Positions 47,645-58,207 of a stretch of 64,000 nt of DNA are shown here, one piece after another. The notes below the pieces were generated by a model. The model did not search any database. It had not been told where the DNA came from and saw nothing but the letters and a program-made list of their open reading frames with translations. The translations under genes and the position numbers were made by a program. The stretch covers positions 176,068,297 to 176,132,296 of the forward strand of contig CM070874.1 in NCBI GenBank assembly GCA_036365515.1, in the 5' to 3' direction. The DNA is from Torymus aiolomorphi (lineage: Eukaryota > Arthropoda > Insecta > Hymenoptera > Torymidae). How positions within the stretch are numbered: position 1 is the first letter of the stretch; every line of letters starts with the position of its first letter.

Positions 47645-47918
47645 CAGGTTTTTGTTTTTGTTAATAACAAACGAACCGCTACAAGCTAGGAATAACATTT
47701 TTTTTAAAATATAGGTATTTTAATTATCTTTTGAATGCTACCCATCCGATCCAGATACATAGAGCCATTCTCGAGAAATCACGATTTGAAAAAAAGGTTA
47801 AAAAAATTTTAACCTCAAATATCTCTGAAATTTTTAGACCAAATATTTTGCCCAAAGAACTCGATCGAGAACTATACAAAATCTACCTCTACAAGCAATT
47901 TTGAAGGGATTAAGGTAA
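47645..47918. repeat. Diverged copy of the dispersed repeat at 31740-31990
   Basis: Words such as GTTAATAACAAA.GAACCG, GAGAA.TCACGATT, TTTTTTTAACCTCAAATAT and CCCAAAGAACTCGA match the reverse complement of 31740-31990. The match stops at about 47918, where the pogo-like element begins. Confidence 0.65.
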
Positions 47919-47920
47919 AA

Positions 47921-49010
47921 GTACCCTTTATGGAACAGTTTTTGCTAGTTTAGAGTTTGGATTAAGATTAAAACTATTGTACGGGAGTAATATTTACAAT
48001 TTTTGGATATCAATCGATGGGGTAAAGATCAAAGATTAAAATCAGACCTTAAAAAAGCAAATTGAATACGAATTGTAATTATTACAATTAAAAAACCAAA
48101 CCGACACCAAGTACGTATTATGGAACGACATTTTTACAGATTGTCCCCCCGTTCCATAATCGATGTCCCCATTTTGGAACAGGATAGAAATCAGTTTTAA
48201 TTTAATAACTTATGTACTATTTTACTTACAATAAGAGGCTTATGATATACAAATGATGATTTTAAATTTTTTATAATTTTTTTATAACATGATTTTAAAC
48301 GTATCAAATTAATACAATAATTGCATACAACTTAAAATACTTAATACTTATTTTTAAATATCTGAAATTACAATTAATTTATTGTTTGGTTTTGAATTAT
48401 TATTTGCTACACTATTTTCATTTCGAGCATAGTCTCTTGTTCCATCGTATTACTTTTTAGGTTATTTTCAAGATTACTCGAGTGAAGATTTATTTTTTCA
48501 GAAGTTATTACACTTTCTTGACAAATCTCATCGACTGTTCGACTGATAGATTCTTGTGTTTGATCGTTGTATACTATATTGCAGATGGAGAAAAAACTCC
48601 TAAAAAAATTCAACATGATTAAAATAAGAAAAATGTTAATATAGTTACATGAATAATTTGCAATTAGATTGTACGAACCCCATTGACTTAGTTTCACAAT
48701 CAAATTTTCTGTTGTAAAATCTTCACAGTTATCGAGTAACCATTCTTCATTTAATATGCAATTATCCTTATTTAAACTGTTGCTTAGTTCTATACTACTT
48801 TTCTATATGAGGTTTTAAAACTTTAGACGACCCAGGTCTTGAAGAAGATTCTTGTGGATCTTTGCAGCTCTATGGAGAAATGTGGCTGGGACATTCAATT
48901 TAGCTGCAATTTGCAGTGCAGCATTAACTGCATTAAAAGCTTTTTTGCAATTGTAATGCAAAATACAGTCTCCTTTTGATTCTTAGTTTTCTTTTGTCTG
49001 GTTGAACTTT
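47921..49010 (-). mobile_element. Pogo-like element remnant with a psq-type DNA-binding fragment
   Basis: The left edge GGTAAAAGTACCCTTTATGG lies beside TTAA, and subterminal words TATGGAACGG or GTTCCATAAT repeat near 47937, 48120 and 48165. On the minus strand near 48990-48860, codons read AFNAVNAALQIAAKLNVPATFLHRAAK, a degenerate psq-type helix-turn-helix as in pogo transposases. A 98-codon minus frame (48703-48407) downstream is open and polar at its end but has no domain I know; it may be an exon. The catalytic domain is absent, so this is a truncated relative of the intact element at 17.7 kb. Confidence 0.5.
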
Positions 49011-49046
49011 CTTGCGAATAACCACCCACCCGCCCACAACCACCCA

Positions 49047-49049
49047 CAT

Positions 49050-49088
<39 letters not shown>

Positions 49089-49410
49089 AAGAGAGAGGTG
49101 GGGAAGAGATAGGTGGCGGGTAGAGAGAGTAAAAACAACGTTTATATATTTATTTATTAATATTTATTGATGTGCATACACACACACACACACACACGTG
49201 CACATACATTTACGTGCGTACGCAGACGCTGCGATTGTCACACACACACGCACACACACACGCACACACATACACACACACACGAATATGCACACATACA
49301 TTTACGTGTGTTCGCAGACGCCATGGCCGTCACACACACACATACACACACACACACACACACATACACACACACACTCACTCGCGTACATTTTCGTGTG
49401 TTCGTAGACA
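49047..49410. repeat. (GA)n and (CA)n microsatellites with a higher-order unit
   Basis: (GA)n at 49051-49082 is followed at 49175-49410 by CA-rich blocks. Within these the segment ACATTTACGTGYGTWCGCAGACGC recurs at about 49206 and 49299, with a diverged third copy near 49388, giving a higher-order period of about 90-95 bp. His/Thr-rich frames here are artefacts of the repeats. Confidence 0.85.
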
Positions 49411-50390
49411 CCGTATTTCACTTGTCACTGTGCGTACATTCATTTCCCACACGCGCACATTGTTTTTTTTACACTGGTGCTGCTGCTGCTGCTACTGCTG
49501 CTGCTGGTGCTGGTGCGTCCTTTGATGGTGTATCCGCTGCTTGCCTTCACCGATACTTCAATCTATCCGACGCTAGGCGATCCGGGTGTGTCAATTCCTA
49601 TAAGGCACTTACACGTGCTTTCGCGGCAGGCACTGCATCTAAAGTTTTTGCAGTGCCAGCACTACTCCCATGACCGGCCCTCCGGGTCACTCTTGTTGCG
49701 AGCCTTCCTTGCAGACTCGCTACTTCTTGGTCCATTGCTCGGTGAATACTGGTGCTGTCAGATTCTGTTAAACACTGAGTAGAGTCGCGACTTGGCCGCG
49801 TTGGTGGGGAGGCCTCTGTGGTGGGGTGCGACTGTGGAGTGCTAGCGCCTGCTAGCTGGGCTCTCCGAAGCGCTGACCCTTGCGTACAGGCCCACGCTTC
49901 TACCCCCGCTTTGCGCTCCTTAGGTCACGCGCTCAAAAGTAAAGTAATGTCTTCGTGACATTTAGCCAAACTTTGAAAGTAATAAACTATGTTTTTTGTA
50001 GAACAATATTTCATGACCATTAGCTGTGCGTTGTAAATTTTTATCTCGTATGCATGTGTTCTTTTTCCACAGATGCGTCACAAATGTTTTGGTTTGGAGG
50101 GCCATGAAACTCTATCCCTTTTCAGTGTCGATGTTCGAGTATAGAAGGCTCATTGTTTTTTTATCGTTCATCTTAGACCTCCTTTGGAAAAGCGCTGTTT
50201 CGCGCCACATGACGATTTTTTATCAAACAGTCGTCACGGGCACCGTTATTGTTTTTCGTGCGCGCAGAGAGGCATTTTTATACTACGGGCATCTCGGGTC
50301 CTAGGAAAATGCGACTGGACGCTCCGAGGAAAAATAAGTTTGACGAACGTCACGTGACGAGATGCTGATTTTTTTTATCGCTCATGCTTT
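49411..50390. other. Non-coding stretch before the Polinton
   Basis: Includes a (CTG)n-like tract at about 49480-49515 and GC-richer DNA to about 49930. Frames of about 90-100 codons (49477-49782, 50026-50304) show no domain. The expected left terminal inverted repeat of the Polinton could not be recognised: I see no match to the right-hand 700 bp of the window. Confidence 0.5.
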
Positions 50391-50402
50391 TGACTGCGCT
50401 TG

Positions 50403-50438
50403 TATAAGAGCTCTAAGCGACGCTGCAGCGGCATCAGT
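50403..50438 (+). promoter_or_regulatory. TATA box plus arthropod TCAGT initiator
   Basis: TATAAG at 50403 and the initiator ATCAGT (A at 50436) are about 33 bp apart, the spacing of a focused arthropod core promoter. The first ATG of the spliced gene follows 20 bp later at 50456. This is the probable early promoter of the element. Confidence 0.7.
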
Positions 50439-50455
50439 CTGTTCTAAACTCGGAG

Positions 50456-51713
50456 ATGGATACGTTCGTAAAAATTTCGCTGCGAAAAGCCATACTGCGG
50501 CTCTTTGATAGAGAGAGGTATAGTAGAGGTAGTGCGTGGTTGCAGCGCTTACGTGGGATGACTCGCGACGAGTTGATCTGTCAATTACAGAGGACCCTTA
50601 GGACGACGGGGTATCGCGCAATCGCGCGCTTATATCGGGGCTCTAGACGTTCCGGCGAGATTTTACGGATAATCGAAGAGTTTGTTTTTAATCATGGATT
50701 AAGTGGTCTGCCGGTTTTTAGTGACATAATCGAAGGAAGGTCGGAGCGGCTTGGTAAGTTTAAAATATTTCAAAATATTTCAAAATATTTATAAAATTTA
50801 TAATCATTGACATGCTATTTTTCAGCTCTGGAGAGTCTACTAAATGACGATGATTCGAGCGATGCTACATATTTTTCCGGCGCGGAAGACAGCACGTCTA
50901 TACACTCGCGGCGCGCCGCGGGGACGTTTAATGCAGTCGCACGCACTCTGAGTTTTGATACCAGTGATGATGATGATGAAGACGCTGAGCCTGCTGTTAT
51001 TATAGCCGATGTGCATGCTGGCGCCGACGAGAGTGAAGAACCTCCACGAGAGGTAGAAAGCCCTGCACTAATTGTAGGGGATATCCCTAATCGCATGGAG
51101 GAGGAGGAGGAGTTGGAGGAGGAGAAGGAGGAGGAGGAGAAGGCTGTAAGGGAAGCGCGAGAAGTAGCGAACGAGATCGAGCTTCAAGAAGAAGCCATAG
51201 GCGAGTATCTTGCTGCGTACGATCGTCTACCTCTCATCGATGATGACTTTCGGCTTCTGGAAAGTCAACCACCTGGTGTAGAGGCTGACGACCATTCCAC
51301 CACTGCTGAGAGTGCGCGCAGAGAAAGACGGCACATACTGGGTGTGCTGTGTGCCACCGCCAACCAATCGGCCCCAGGGTACAACACACGCGAGCGCCTC
51401 AACCGTGTGGTCAACGAATGTAAGTAAATATTTATTCTTATATTTTAAAATATGTGCCCTTTTTAAAAATATTTTTCCGTGCGTAGTTGTGCGAAGTCGC
51501 GATCGGTCTTTAACGCAGATTGTGGCATCGCTCCCCGAGCTTGCTCGTTTGCGGGAGGTATACGAGCGGGTATCAGACAATCGCCAAGCACGGCTCCAGC
51601 GATGGTTTCGCGACCAAGCCGAAGACGAATCCTCGCCTTTGTATACAGAAAGCAATCTGCGGGATTTGGTGAATAGAGTATTAGAATGCTTTGCGGGTAT
51701 CGCAGAACCTTAA
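50456..51713 (+). CDS. Spliced 5' gene of the Polinton, possibly the N-terminal part of the polymerase
   Basis: Exons 50456-50753, 50826-51419 and 51487 onwards join across GT..AG introns of 72 and 67 bp, both phase 1, giving an open frame to TAA at 51711-51713. Exon 1 is basic (LRKAILRLFDRERYSRG, TTGYRAIARLYRGSRRSGE). Exon 2 is very acidic, with DDDDEDAEP and a Glu-rich run near 51096-51145. Exon 3 is helical (LARLREVYERVSDNRQARLQRWF). A third phase-1 intron (GGTATC at 51697 to CAG at 51788) would bypass the stop and continue in frame into the polymerase at 51789, making all of this an N-terminal extension of PolB. No known domain is recognised. The function is unknown. Confidence 0.6.
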
Positions 51714-51788
51714 AGTAAATCCCTCACCGTAAAACCATTAATCTATTTTAATATATTTTAATAAAAAGCATCATTTGTTTTGTTACAG

Positions 51789-54700
51789 CTGAGGTTCGCT
51801 CACCCGTGCAGGTAGGCGGTGGTGGCAGTGAGGACGTTTATGATGCCGAAGACTACGACAGCATACGGCCCCCCGGCGTGCGCTTCACTGCTGTGGTTGA
51901 GGGACAGCAGTACCTGCGACGCTTCGGAGTGCAGGGCCATAGAGTAAGATTTTCAATTATAGAGCCACGCGCAGATATAAATCCCGTATTATGGGTAGAG
52001 GCCGCGATTAGGGACATGCACGATTATATAACGACACGCGTTCCAGGACATACATTAATCGGGATTACAATTTGTAATGAGCGATTTTCACGTGGTACGG
52101 GCGGGCTGTCGTTCAAGCCTATTGCGAACTTTAATTACGCTGATTTATGGAATTTAATAAGTTCCATAAGTCAGAGTAACGAAATTTTGGGTATCGGAGA
52201 GGGACTCGAGTTACAGGTGTGCTATGTAGTAATGCCTGTAGGTGCGGCTGGTGGCTTAAAGTTGAGCGATTTGCGAAAGCGCTCAATCGTTGTTATTAAC
52301 AATGCCGATAATTTATGTTTACCGCGTGCGCTTGCGGTCGGAAGGGTATACATGGCTCTCAAGTCGCAGCCTTGCGATGAGGTGTGCGCAGAATGGCATG
52401 AGATTCGCGACGGGCGTCGAAAATTGCAAAAAGAGCGCGCGGAAAGTCTCGTGGACGCCGCTGGGGTAAATATTCCGGGTGATGGCTGTGGTTTTGAAGA
52501 GCTCGTGAGCTTTCAAAATTTTTTTCTCGCAAGTGGCGTAGCACTCGTTGTTTTCGAGAAACAAAATTTTGGAAGCGGCGAACCCCCGCTCCTTGATGGA
52601 CGAAACACTCTTCGGGAATTAAATGCCCCACTAGCCGGTATTATTTATTTGATGTTTGAAGAGCGTGCACGACATTTTAATTTAATTACTAATTTATTCG
52701 GAGCGGCGGAATCGCGTTTTTTCTGTTCTTATTGTAATAAGGCATTCCGCTGCGTAAATCAGCACAAATGTACGCGAACATGCGCGTGCTGTTACGTTTC
52801 ACCGCCATGCAGAAGCGATCAAGTCGAAATGATAGAGTGCGTGGATTGTGGGCGACAATTTTTCGGTCACGAGTGTTTCGCGAATCACAAGCGTGCAGGC
52901 TCTTACAAAAAAAAATAATAAAAAAGTGTGCGACGTTGTGCGGTTGTGTGAGAATTGCATGCACAATGTAAACGTGTATCAGCGGAAACACGAGTGTGGT
53001 ATCAGTTTTTGTAGGCACTGTCAAAAGCACCATGCCTTTAACGACTTGTGCTTCATGCAGCCAATCACCGTTGTCGTCCCCGGGATAAAAAAAAAGAAAT
53101 ATCTTTATATTTTTTATGATTTCGAGACAACACAAGACACTCCGTATGGCGAAAATGCGCGCGTTCACGTACCTAATTTGTGCATTGCGCACCAAGTATG
53201 CTCGGATTGCATCGGCGTGGACGACATACAAATAGAATGCCCCACTTGCGGGGTGCGCAAATTCATTTTCACTCACGATCCCGTTAAACAACTCTTGGAG
53301 CTATGTGTGCGAGAAAAGACAGATTTTGCCGAAATTATGTGTATAGCGCACAATGCTCGGGCATTCGACACTCAATTTATATTGAAAGAGTTGGTGGAAA
53401 GTTCCAAGTGTGGCACGCCGCGCGTAATATTAAATGGCCACAATATTACGCAGCTAAAGTACGGGAGCACAAAGTTTATTGATAGTATCAATTACTTTCA
53501 ATTGAAACTGAGTGCTTTGCCTGCGACATTTGGACTGCCCGAGAGCGCTAAGATAGGTTATTTCCCCCACCTTTTCAATACCAGTGAGAATGAGCACTAC
53601 AGGGGCCCTCTACCCGCACCCGAGTTTTACTGCCCAGGTACTATGTCTGTGGCTGAACGTGCCGCTTTTCTCGTGTGGTATGAGAATACAGCCCCAAACT
53701 ACGTATTCGACTTTCAAAAAGAGATTGTCGAATACTGTAAAATGGACGTGGAAATATTGAGACGCGCGTGCATACGGTTTCGCGAAATTTTCATAGAAGT
53801 CGCTCAAACAGACCTGTTCGTCTCCGCGTGTACAATTGCGTCCACATGTATGTATGTTTTTAAAAAAAATTTTTTGCAGCCGATAACTATTGGCCTGATT
53901 CCGCCAAACGGATATAGGCGCGGGGATAAGCACTCGCAGCAATCTATAGAGTGGCTGCTATACTGCGAGCGCGAGTTCCGGCGTGAAATTATACACGCGG
54001 GGCGATCGCGCGAGTTTCGTTTACGCGAGGGGTTTCTCGTAGACGGGTATCTACCGCCAATCGGGGGAGGAGGAGAGCCTGCCTCAACAGCCAAAGAAAT
54101 TGTTTTTGAATATCAAGGCTGTTACGTGCATGGCTGTCCGCGCTGTTTCAGCGATAATCGTACTGTGAGAAAAAATAAATACGGCCAAACATACGCACAG
54201 GCGTACGAGGGCACGGTGGCAAAAGTCGCAGCAATGAGGCGGTTCGGATACGACGTGCGTGAGATGTGGGAATGCGATTTCGCGCGCGTGAAAAGTCAGC
54301 AACCGGAAATTACGCAATTATTTAGCGACTCATCCGGTCATGAGCAAAATATCCTTAATCCCGCGTGACGCTTTTTTCGGTGGCCGCACGGAAAATATCG
54401 TCACTTCTCGCAGTACCGCGCCGGACGAAGAGATCAAATATACCGATATTTGCTCTCTTTACCCATATATCTGCAAGAGGGGACGTTATCCCATTGGGCA
54501 CCCGCGCATTTACATCGGCGGAGAATGCACGGAGTTGACTGGCGGTCGAAACAATGATATCTCGCGCGTGGAAGGGCTGATAAAGTGCAAGGTTTTACCA
54601 CCTAGTAGTTTGATGCTGCCTGTGTTACCCATAAAAATGCACTCTCGGCTGATTTTCGGACTCTGTCGCTCGTGCTGTGAAAAATTGCGAGAGGGCGACT

Positions 54701-55783
54701 GTAATCACAACCAAGCCGCTGAGCGTTAATTTACAGGCACATGGGTTGTCTGCGAGTTACAGAAGGCCATCGAACTTGGCTACTGCGTCACAGAAATATT
54801 TGTTATTTGGCAGTATGAGACCACGCAGTTCGATCCTGTCACGGGTGCGGGTGGGCTGTTTGCCCCGTATGTCAATACCTTTCTCCGATTGAAACAGCAG
54901 GCAAGCGGTTGGCCTGCTTGGTGTACAGACGAAGAGAGTAGAAAACGTTATGTCGACGAGTACGAGCGTGACGAGGGGATAAGGTTAGACTCGGAAAAAA
55001 TAGAAAAAAATCCGGGGCTGCGTTCTGTCGCGAAGTTATGTTTGAATTCGCTGTGGGGAAAATTCGGCCAACGCTCAAATATGAAACAAATGACTATTAA
55101 AAAAACGCGTGAGGGACTATTAAAACTTCTTACAGTGGCGGAAAAAGAAGTATTCGATGTTCTTATGGTCAACGAGAACCTTTTATACACGAATTGGCGC
55201 TTTCACGAAGATGCCGTCGATGTTTCGGGTAATACAAATGTGGCAATAGCTGCGTATACAACCGCGCAGGCGCGTCTCGAGTTGTATTCTTATATTGAAA
55301 AACTCACCGCAGCGCGTGTTCTATACATGGACACAGACTCGTGTATTTTCACATGTAAGAAAAACGACCCTACTGAGTATACTCCGTCTCTGGGTGCTTT
55401 ACTCGGCAACATGACAGACGATCTAAAGGCCTACGGCGAGGGTACCTATATTACAAAGTTTCTCTCAGCGGGTCCAAAATTTTATGGCTTACAAGCTGTC
55501 GTATCCTCTACCGGGGAAACTGTCGAGTGCTGTAAGATTAAGGGTATTAGTCTCAATAGCGCCAATTCGTGTATAATAAATTTCGAGAGCATCACGCGTT
55601 TGATCGCAGCGTATTTTGAAAACGAAAGAGAACCCATCGTTTTGAAATATAAACATCAGGCGCACTCGCACGCACGATGTCATCACTCGCGACGAAAAAA
55701 AGGCGTGTTCCGTAGTACTTAAGAAGCGTAGATACTTTCGCGATGCAGTATCACTACCTTTTGGTTATAAGAGCGACGCATAG
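51789..55783 (+). pseudogene. Protein-primed family B DNA polymerase of the Polinton, broken
   Basis: The gene would replicate the element's DNA from a protein primer. The N-terminal region contains NNADNLCLPRAL (about 52296) and Cys/His clusters (about 52720-53060), both usual in Polinton polymerases. The 3'-5' exonuclease follows: FYDFET (about 53113), AHNARAFDTQF (about 53348) and YCKMDVEIL (about 53731). Polymerase motifs are YTDICSLYP (about 54438), KLCLNSLWGKFG (about 55033) and YMDTDS (about 55324). Breaks are a one-base shift in the A9 run near 52910, a shift between 54300 and 54360, an in-frame TAA at 54727-54729, and a shift near 55640-55690; the last frame ends with TAG at 55781-55783. 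All catalytic residues are kept, so the decay is recent or partly artefactual. Confidence 0.92.
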
Positions 55784-56300
55784 TATGTATATTTTATAAA
55801 AAACTTGTAACTGCGTGTAGTTATGTAAAATAAAAATTGTCCTTTTTAATAAAAATTATTTACCTGCCAAATTATTTCTACCTATATCCATCACTTTCCT
55901 CGCATTAGTACGCTGAAAAAAAAAGCATGCTGTGATAATAGGCCGTTATATTTTCTTAACAAAGTAATATACAGAATGTTTTATAGCTTTTTCATGTTAA
56001 ATATACTAAGAAGGTATTGTAGTTACAAAGTCGCGTCATGTTTCATAGTTAACTATATCGCCGGCTTGTGCATGATAGTCGTCGCGGTAGTCCTGCTCAT
56101 TCTCGCGGCGGGGGACAGCCTAGTCAACGCGCGCGCGCGCGCGTGAATCAGCTAGTCACCGCGGATCAGCCCATCCCCCCGCACGACCAGCTTGTCGCCA
56201 TGTCAGCTCATCACCGCGGTAAAGATGCTAGTCCCCGCGCGCGCGCCGCCGCCGCCGCCCCGTCCGCGCGTCATGCAGACGATAATGTTTCGCGCGAATG
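55784..56300 (+). other. Intergenic segment with a split hydrophobic-leader ORF
   Basis: 55784-56065 is AT-rich with an AATAAA near 55847, a likely polyadenylation signal for the polymerase. At 56072 an ATG opens a 24-codon peptide with a hydrophobic leader (MIVVAVVLLILAA) that stops inside a GC-dinucleotide run (about 56129-56144). In another frame, coding potential continues to 56385, ending in an amphipathic stretch (YKMIGKAWDSLIRWLEVV). If the run length is wrong the two would make one small secreted or membrane protein. The 3' half overlaps the ATPase promoter, so this could equally be chance. Confidence 0.3.
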
Positions 56301-56310
56301 GGAAAAAGGG

Positions 56311-56346
56311 TATAAAATGATTGGGAAAGCGTGGGACAGTCTCATT
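56311..56346 (+). promoter_or_regulatory. TATA box and initiator upstream of the ATPase
   Basis: GTATAAAATG at about 56310 and an initiator-like CTCATTC at about 56341 are spaced some 31 bp apart, followed by the ATPase ATG at 56370. The same arrangement precedes the first gene of the element. Confidence 0.55.
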
Positions 56347-56369
56347 CGGTGGCTAGAGGTCGTAAAAAA

Positions 56370-57026
56370 ATGGATACACGCTTGAAACATCCGTTTACCT
56401 GCTGTGTGTGTGGACCCACAGGCTGTGGAAAAACACGCTTTGTTCAGCGCTTTCTCGCCCATTTATCGGTCATGTGTACCACACGCTTCGACCGTTTACT
56501 GTTTTATTACGCTGAATGGCAAGAGGCTTACAGAACAGCTTTTAAGGCCAATGGACCTATCATTGAGTTTCGAGAGGGACTCCCGCAGGTAGGCGACTAT
56601 TCCTCGGATAACGAGAAGAAAAAATTACTAATTCTCAATGATCTTACGCGAGAATCCTCGAGCGACGTTATTTTAGACTTGTTTACGAAAGGTAGTCATC
56701 ACAAAAATATCAGCGTGATATTCATAACGCAAAATGTTTTCCACAAGGGAAAGGCGCAGCGTGACATAAGTTTAAATACAAAGTACCTAGTGCTGTTCAA
56801 AAATCCGCGCGACAAGGCACAAATACAGCATCTCGCGCGCCAAATCCATCCCGAAGACTCGGGTTTTCTCCGCGAAGCCTACATAGACGCTACGCGAGCG
56901 CCACACTCTTATCTCTTTATAGATCTCTCGCAAGACTGTCTCGATGAGTTTAGATTTCGCGCAAACGTATTTCCCGGTGACAGTGCGCATTACGCATACG
57001 TGCCCAAATACTTTAAATTACGCTGA
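56370..57026 (+). CDS. Genome-packaging ATPase (A32-like, FtsK/HerA type), intact
   Basis: The Met at 56370 (MDTRLKHPFTCCVCGP) is preferred over upstream in-frame starts because it directly precedes the conserved strand and follows a TATA/initiator pair; the protein has 218 residues. Walker A is GPTGCGKTRF, Walker B is KLLILNDL, and the downstream sensor region is VIFITQNVFHKGKAQRDISLNTKY, with LFKNPRDKAQIQHLARQI, all characteristic of Polinton and nucleocytoplasmic-virus packaging ATPases. It should drive DNA into preformed capsids. There is no break. It lies between the polymerase and a small basic gene with a 32-bp gap. Confidence 0.93.
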   Translation: MDTRLKHPFTCCVCGPTGCGKTRFVQRFLAHLSVMCTTRFDRLLFYYAEWQEAYRTAFKANGPIIEFREGLPQVGDYSSDNEKKKLLILNDLTRESSSDVILDLFTKGSHHKNISVIFITQNVFHKGKAQRDISLNTKYLVLFKNPRDKAQIQHLARQIHPEDSGFLREAYIDATRAPHSYLFIDLSQDCLDEFRFRANVFPGDSAHYAYVPKYFKLR

Positions 57027-57058
57027 TTTGCCCGCCGAACGTCAGTCGGGAAATAACT

Positions 57059-57457
57059 ATGGCCCCGTATGGACGAACTACCTCTTGTCGCGGTACGTTA
57101 CCGCGCGGTAAACATTTTTCCAAGAAAAATCTCGCGCTACTCGGCGTGCTTTGCCACGGCGATAAGAAACATCGCACAACCATAGCCCGAGCGGCTGACA
57201 AACCCCTTGTCAAGTGCATATGCGAGTGCGCGTTGAACGTTTTACACGGGGTCGTAAAATTATCGGATAGCGAGAAGAGACGATTGAGCAAACATAAACA
57301 CACGTTGCGCAAGTTATCGCACCCGAGTGGTGAAACCGATTGGCGCACAAAGAAACGAGCGATTATTCAGAACGGGGGATCATTTCTGCCTATCTTATTA
57401 GCTCCAATCGTGAGTACTCTCATTTCGAAAATATTTGACTCGCGTGACACGCAATAA
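57059..57457 (+). CDS. Small conserved Polinton protein with hydrophobic C-terminus
   Basis: 132 codons. The N-terminal half is basic (GRTTSCRGTLPRGKHFSKK), the middle is helical (VKCICECALNVLHGVVKLSD, RRLSKHKHTLRKLS), and the end is KKRAIIQNGG followed by the hydrophobic FLPILLAPIVSTLISKIF. A basic segment then a Gly-Gly and a hydrophobic or amphipathic tail recurs among small Polinton/adintovirus proteins, some of which are thought to be membrane-active virion parts. I cannot name a homologue with certainty. The stop at 57455 is one base before the next ATG, suggesting coordinated expression. Confidence 0.75.
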   Translation: MAPYGRTTSCRGTLPRGKHFSKKNLALLGVLCHGDKKHRTTIARAADKPLVKCICECALNVLHGVVKLSDSEKRRLSKHKHTLRKLSHPSGETDWRTKKRAIIQNGGSFLPILLAPIVSTLISKIFDSRDTQ

Positions 57458-57458
57458 G

Positions 57459-58199
57459 ATGGAACACGCGCGTAAAATGATTCTCGTGCCAGAAGGTTCG
57501 ATGGCCGCGTGCCCGACCGCGGATGTCGAGGAAAAAAGTTTACAAACGCATGGCGATAATTTTTCTCGCTTGAACACCGAAGTGTACGACGTTTTACGCT
57601 CGAAGGCAGCGCGCGATGATTACGAAAAATGTCTGAATTATTTGCAGATTTTACGTCGCTATCTTTTTTTCCGCGACAACGAGCGTATCGCCGAGCGGCG
57701 CGAGACGAATCACGAGGTAGACGAAATCGAAGAGAGTCTCGCGCCGCTCAGCGAGGAGACGATTCTCCGAGGTATACCCAAAGTACTCGCGCCAAAAGCG
57801 CGACTCTTGCTTCGGCACTGGAGGACAACGGTTCCCGAGCGTCTAAAGTGGGACAATGCAGGCACTGTGAGCATCGATGGCCGACAAGTGGCGCGCTCGA
57901 GCATAATCGAGTTACTTCTCGACACACTGCAAAAGGGCCCGCGTATGGAGGAGGAAGAACCCCCTGTCGGGCGCTTTGAGTTTGCAAAATTTTTTAAAAC
58001 TAGCGAGACGCCCGTTAATCTTATCGAAAATCCCAAAGTTTTGAAAATTGGGCGGATTTTGACTGCAACAGCGAATACAGCCAAACGACGTTTGCCGCGG
58101 CAACAGACTATAGAGGCCGGAGAAAATAATGCACCCTCTCCCATGCTAACTCGCAGTAAAAAGCAGACCAAGAAAAAATGGATGCACTTTGATATATAA
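57459..58199 (+). CDS. Conserved Polinton protein of unknown function
   Basis: 246 codons from the ATG at 57459, one base after the previous stop. It begins ARKMILVPEGS and has an alpha-helical centre (LNTEVYDVLRSKAARDDYEK, LQILRRYLFF). A conserved-looking block follows (ETILRGIPKVLAPKARLLLR, WDNAGTVSIDGRQVARSSII with ELLLDTL), and a basic tail (RSKKQTKKKW). The block order matches a protein that commonly sits between ATPase and integrase in arthropod Polintons, probably virion-related, but no enzymatic motif is visible. The frame is unbroken. A TATATAAG word overlaps its stop and could serve the integrase. Confidence 0.7.
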   Translation: MEHARKMILVPEGSMAACPTADVEEKSLQTHGDNFSRLNTEVYDVLRSKAARDDYEKCLNYLQILRRYLFFRDNERIAERRETNHEVDEIEESLAPLSEETILRGIPKVLAPKARLLLRHWRTTVPERLKWDNAGTVSIDGRQVARSSIIELLLDTLQKGPRMEEEEPPVGRFEFAKFFKTSETPVNLIENPKVLKIGRILTATANTAKRRLPRQQTIEAGENNAPSPMLTRSKKQTKKKWMHFDI

Positions 58200-58207
58200 G
58201 CGATAAG

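Noticed and set aside
49167..49673. His/Thr-rich frame of 168 codons
   Set aside because: Driven by (CA)n microsatellites; the tail shows no domain.
49411..50395. Search for the Polinton left terminal inverted repeat
   Set aside because: No convincing inverted match to 63.3-64.0 kb by eye; the ends may be lost or outside the window.
52689..53291. 200-codon minus-strand frame opposite the polymerase
   Set aside because: Antisense shadow; the plus strand carries conserved Cys clusters and exonuclease motifs.
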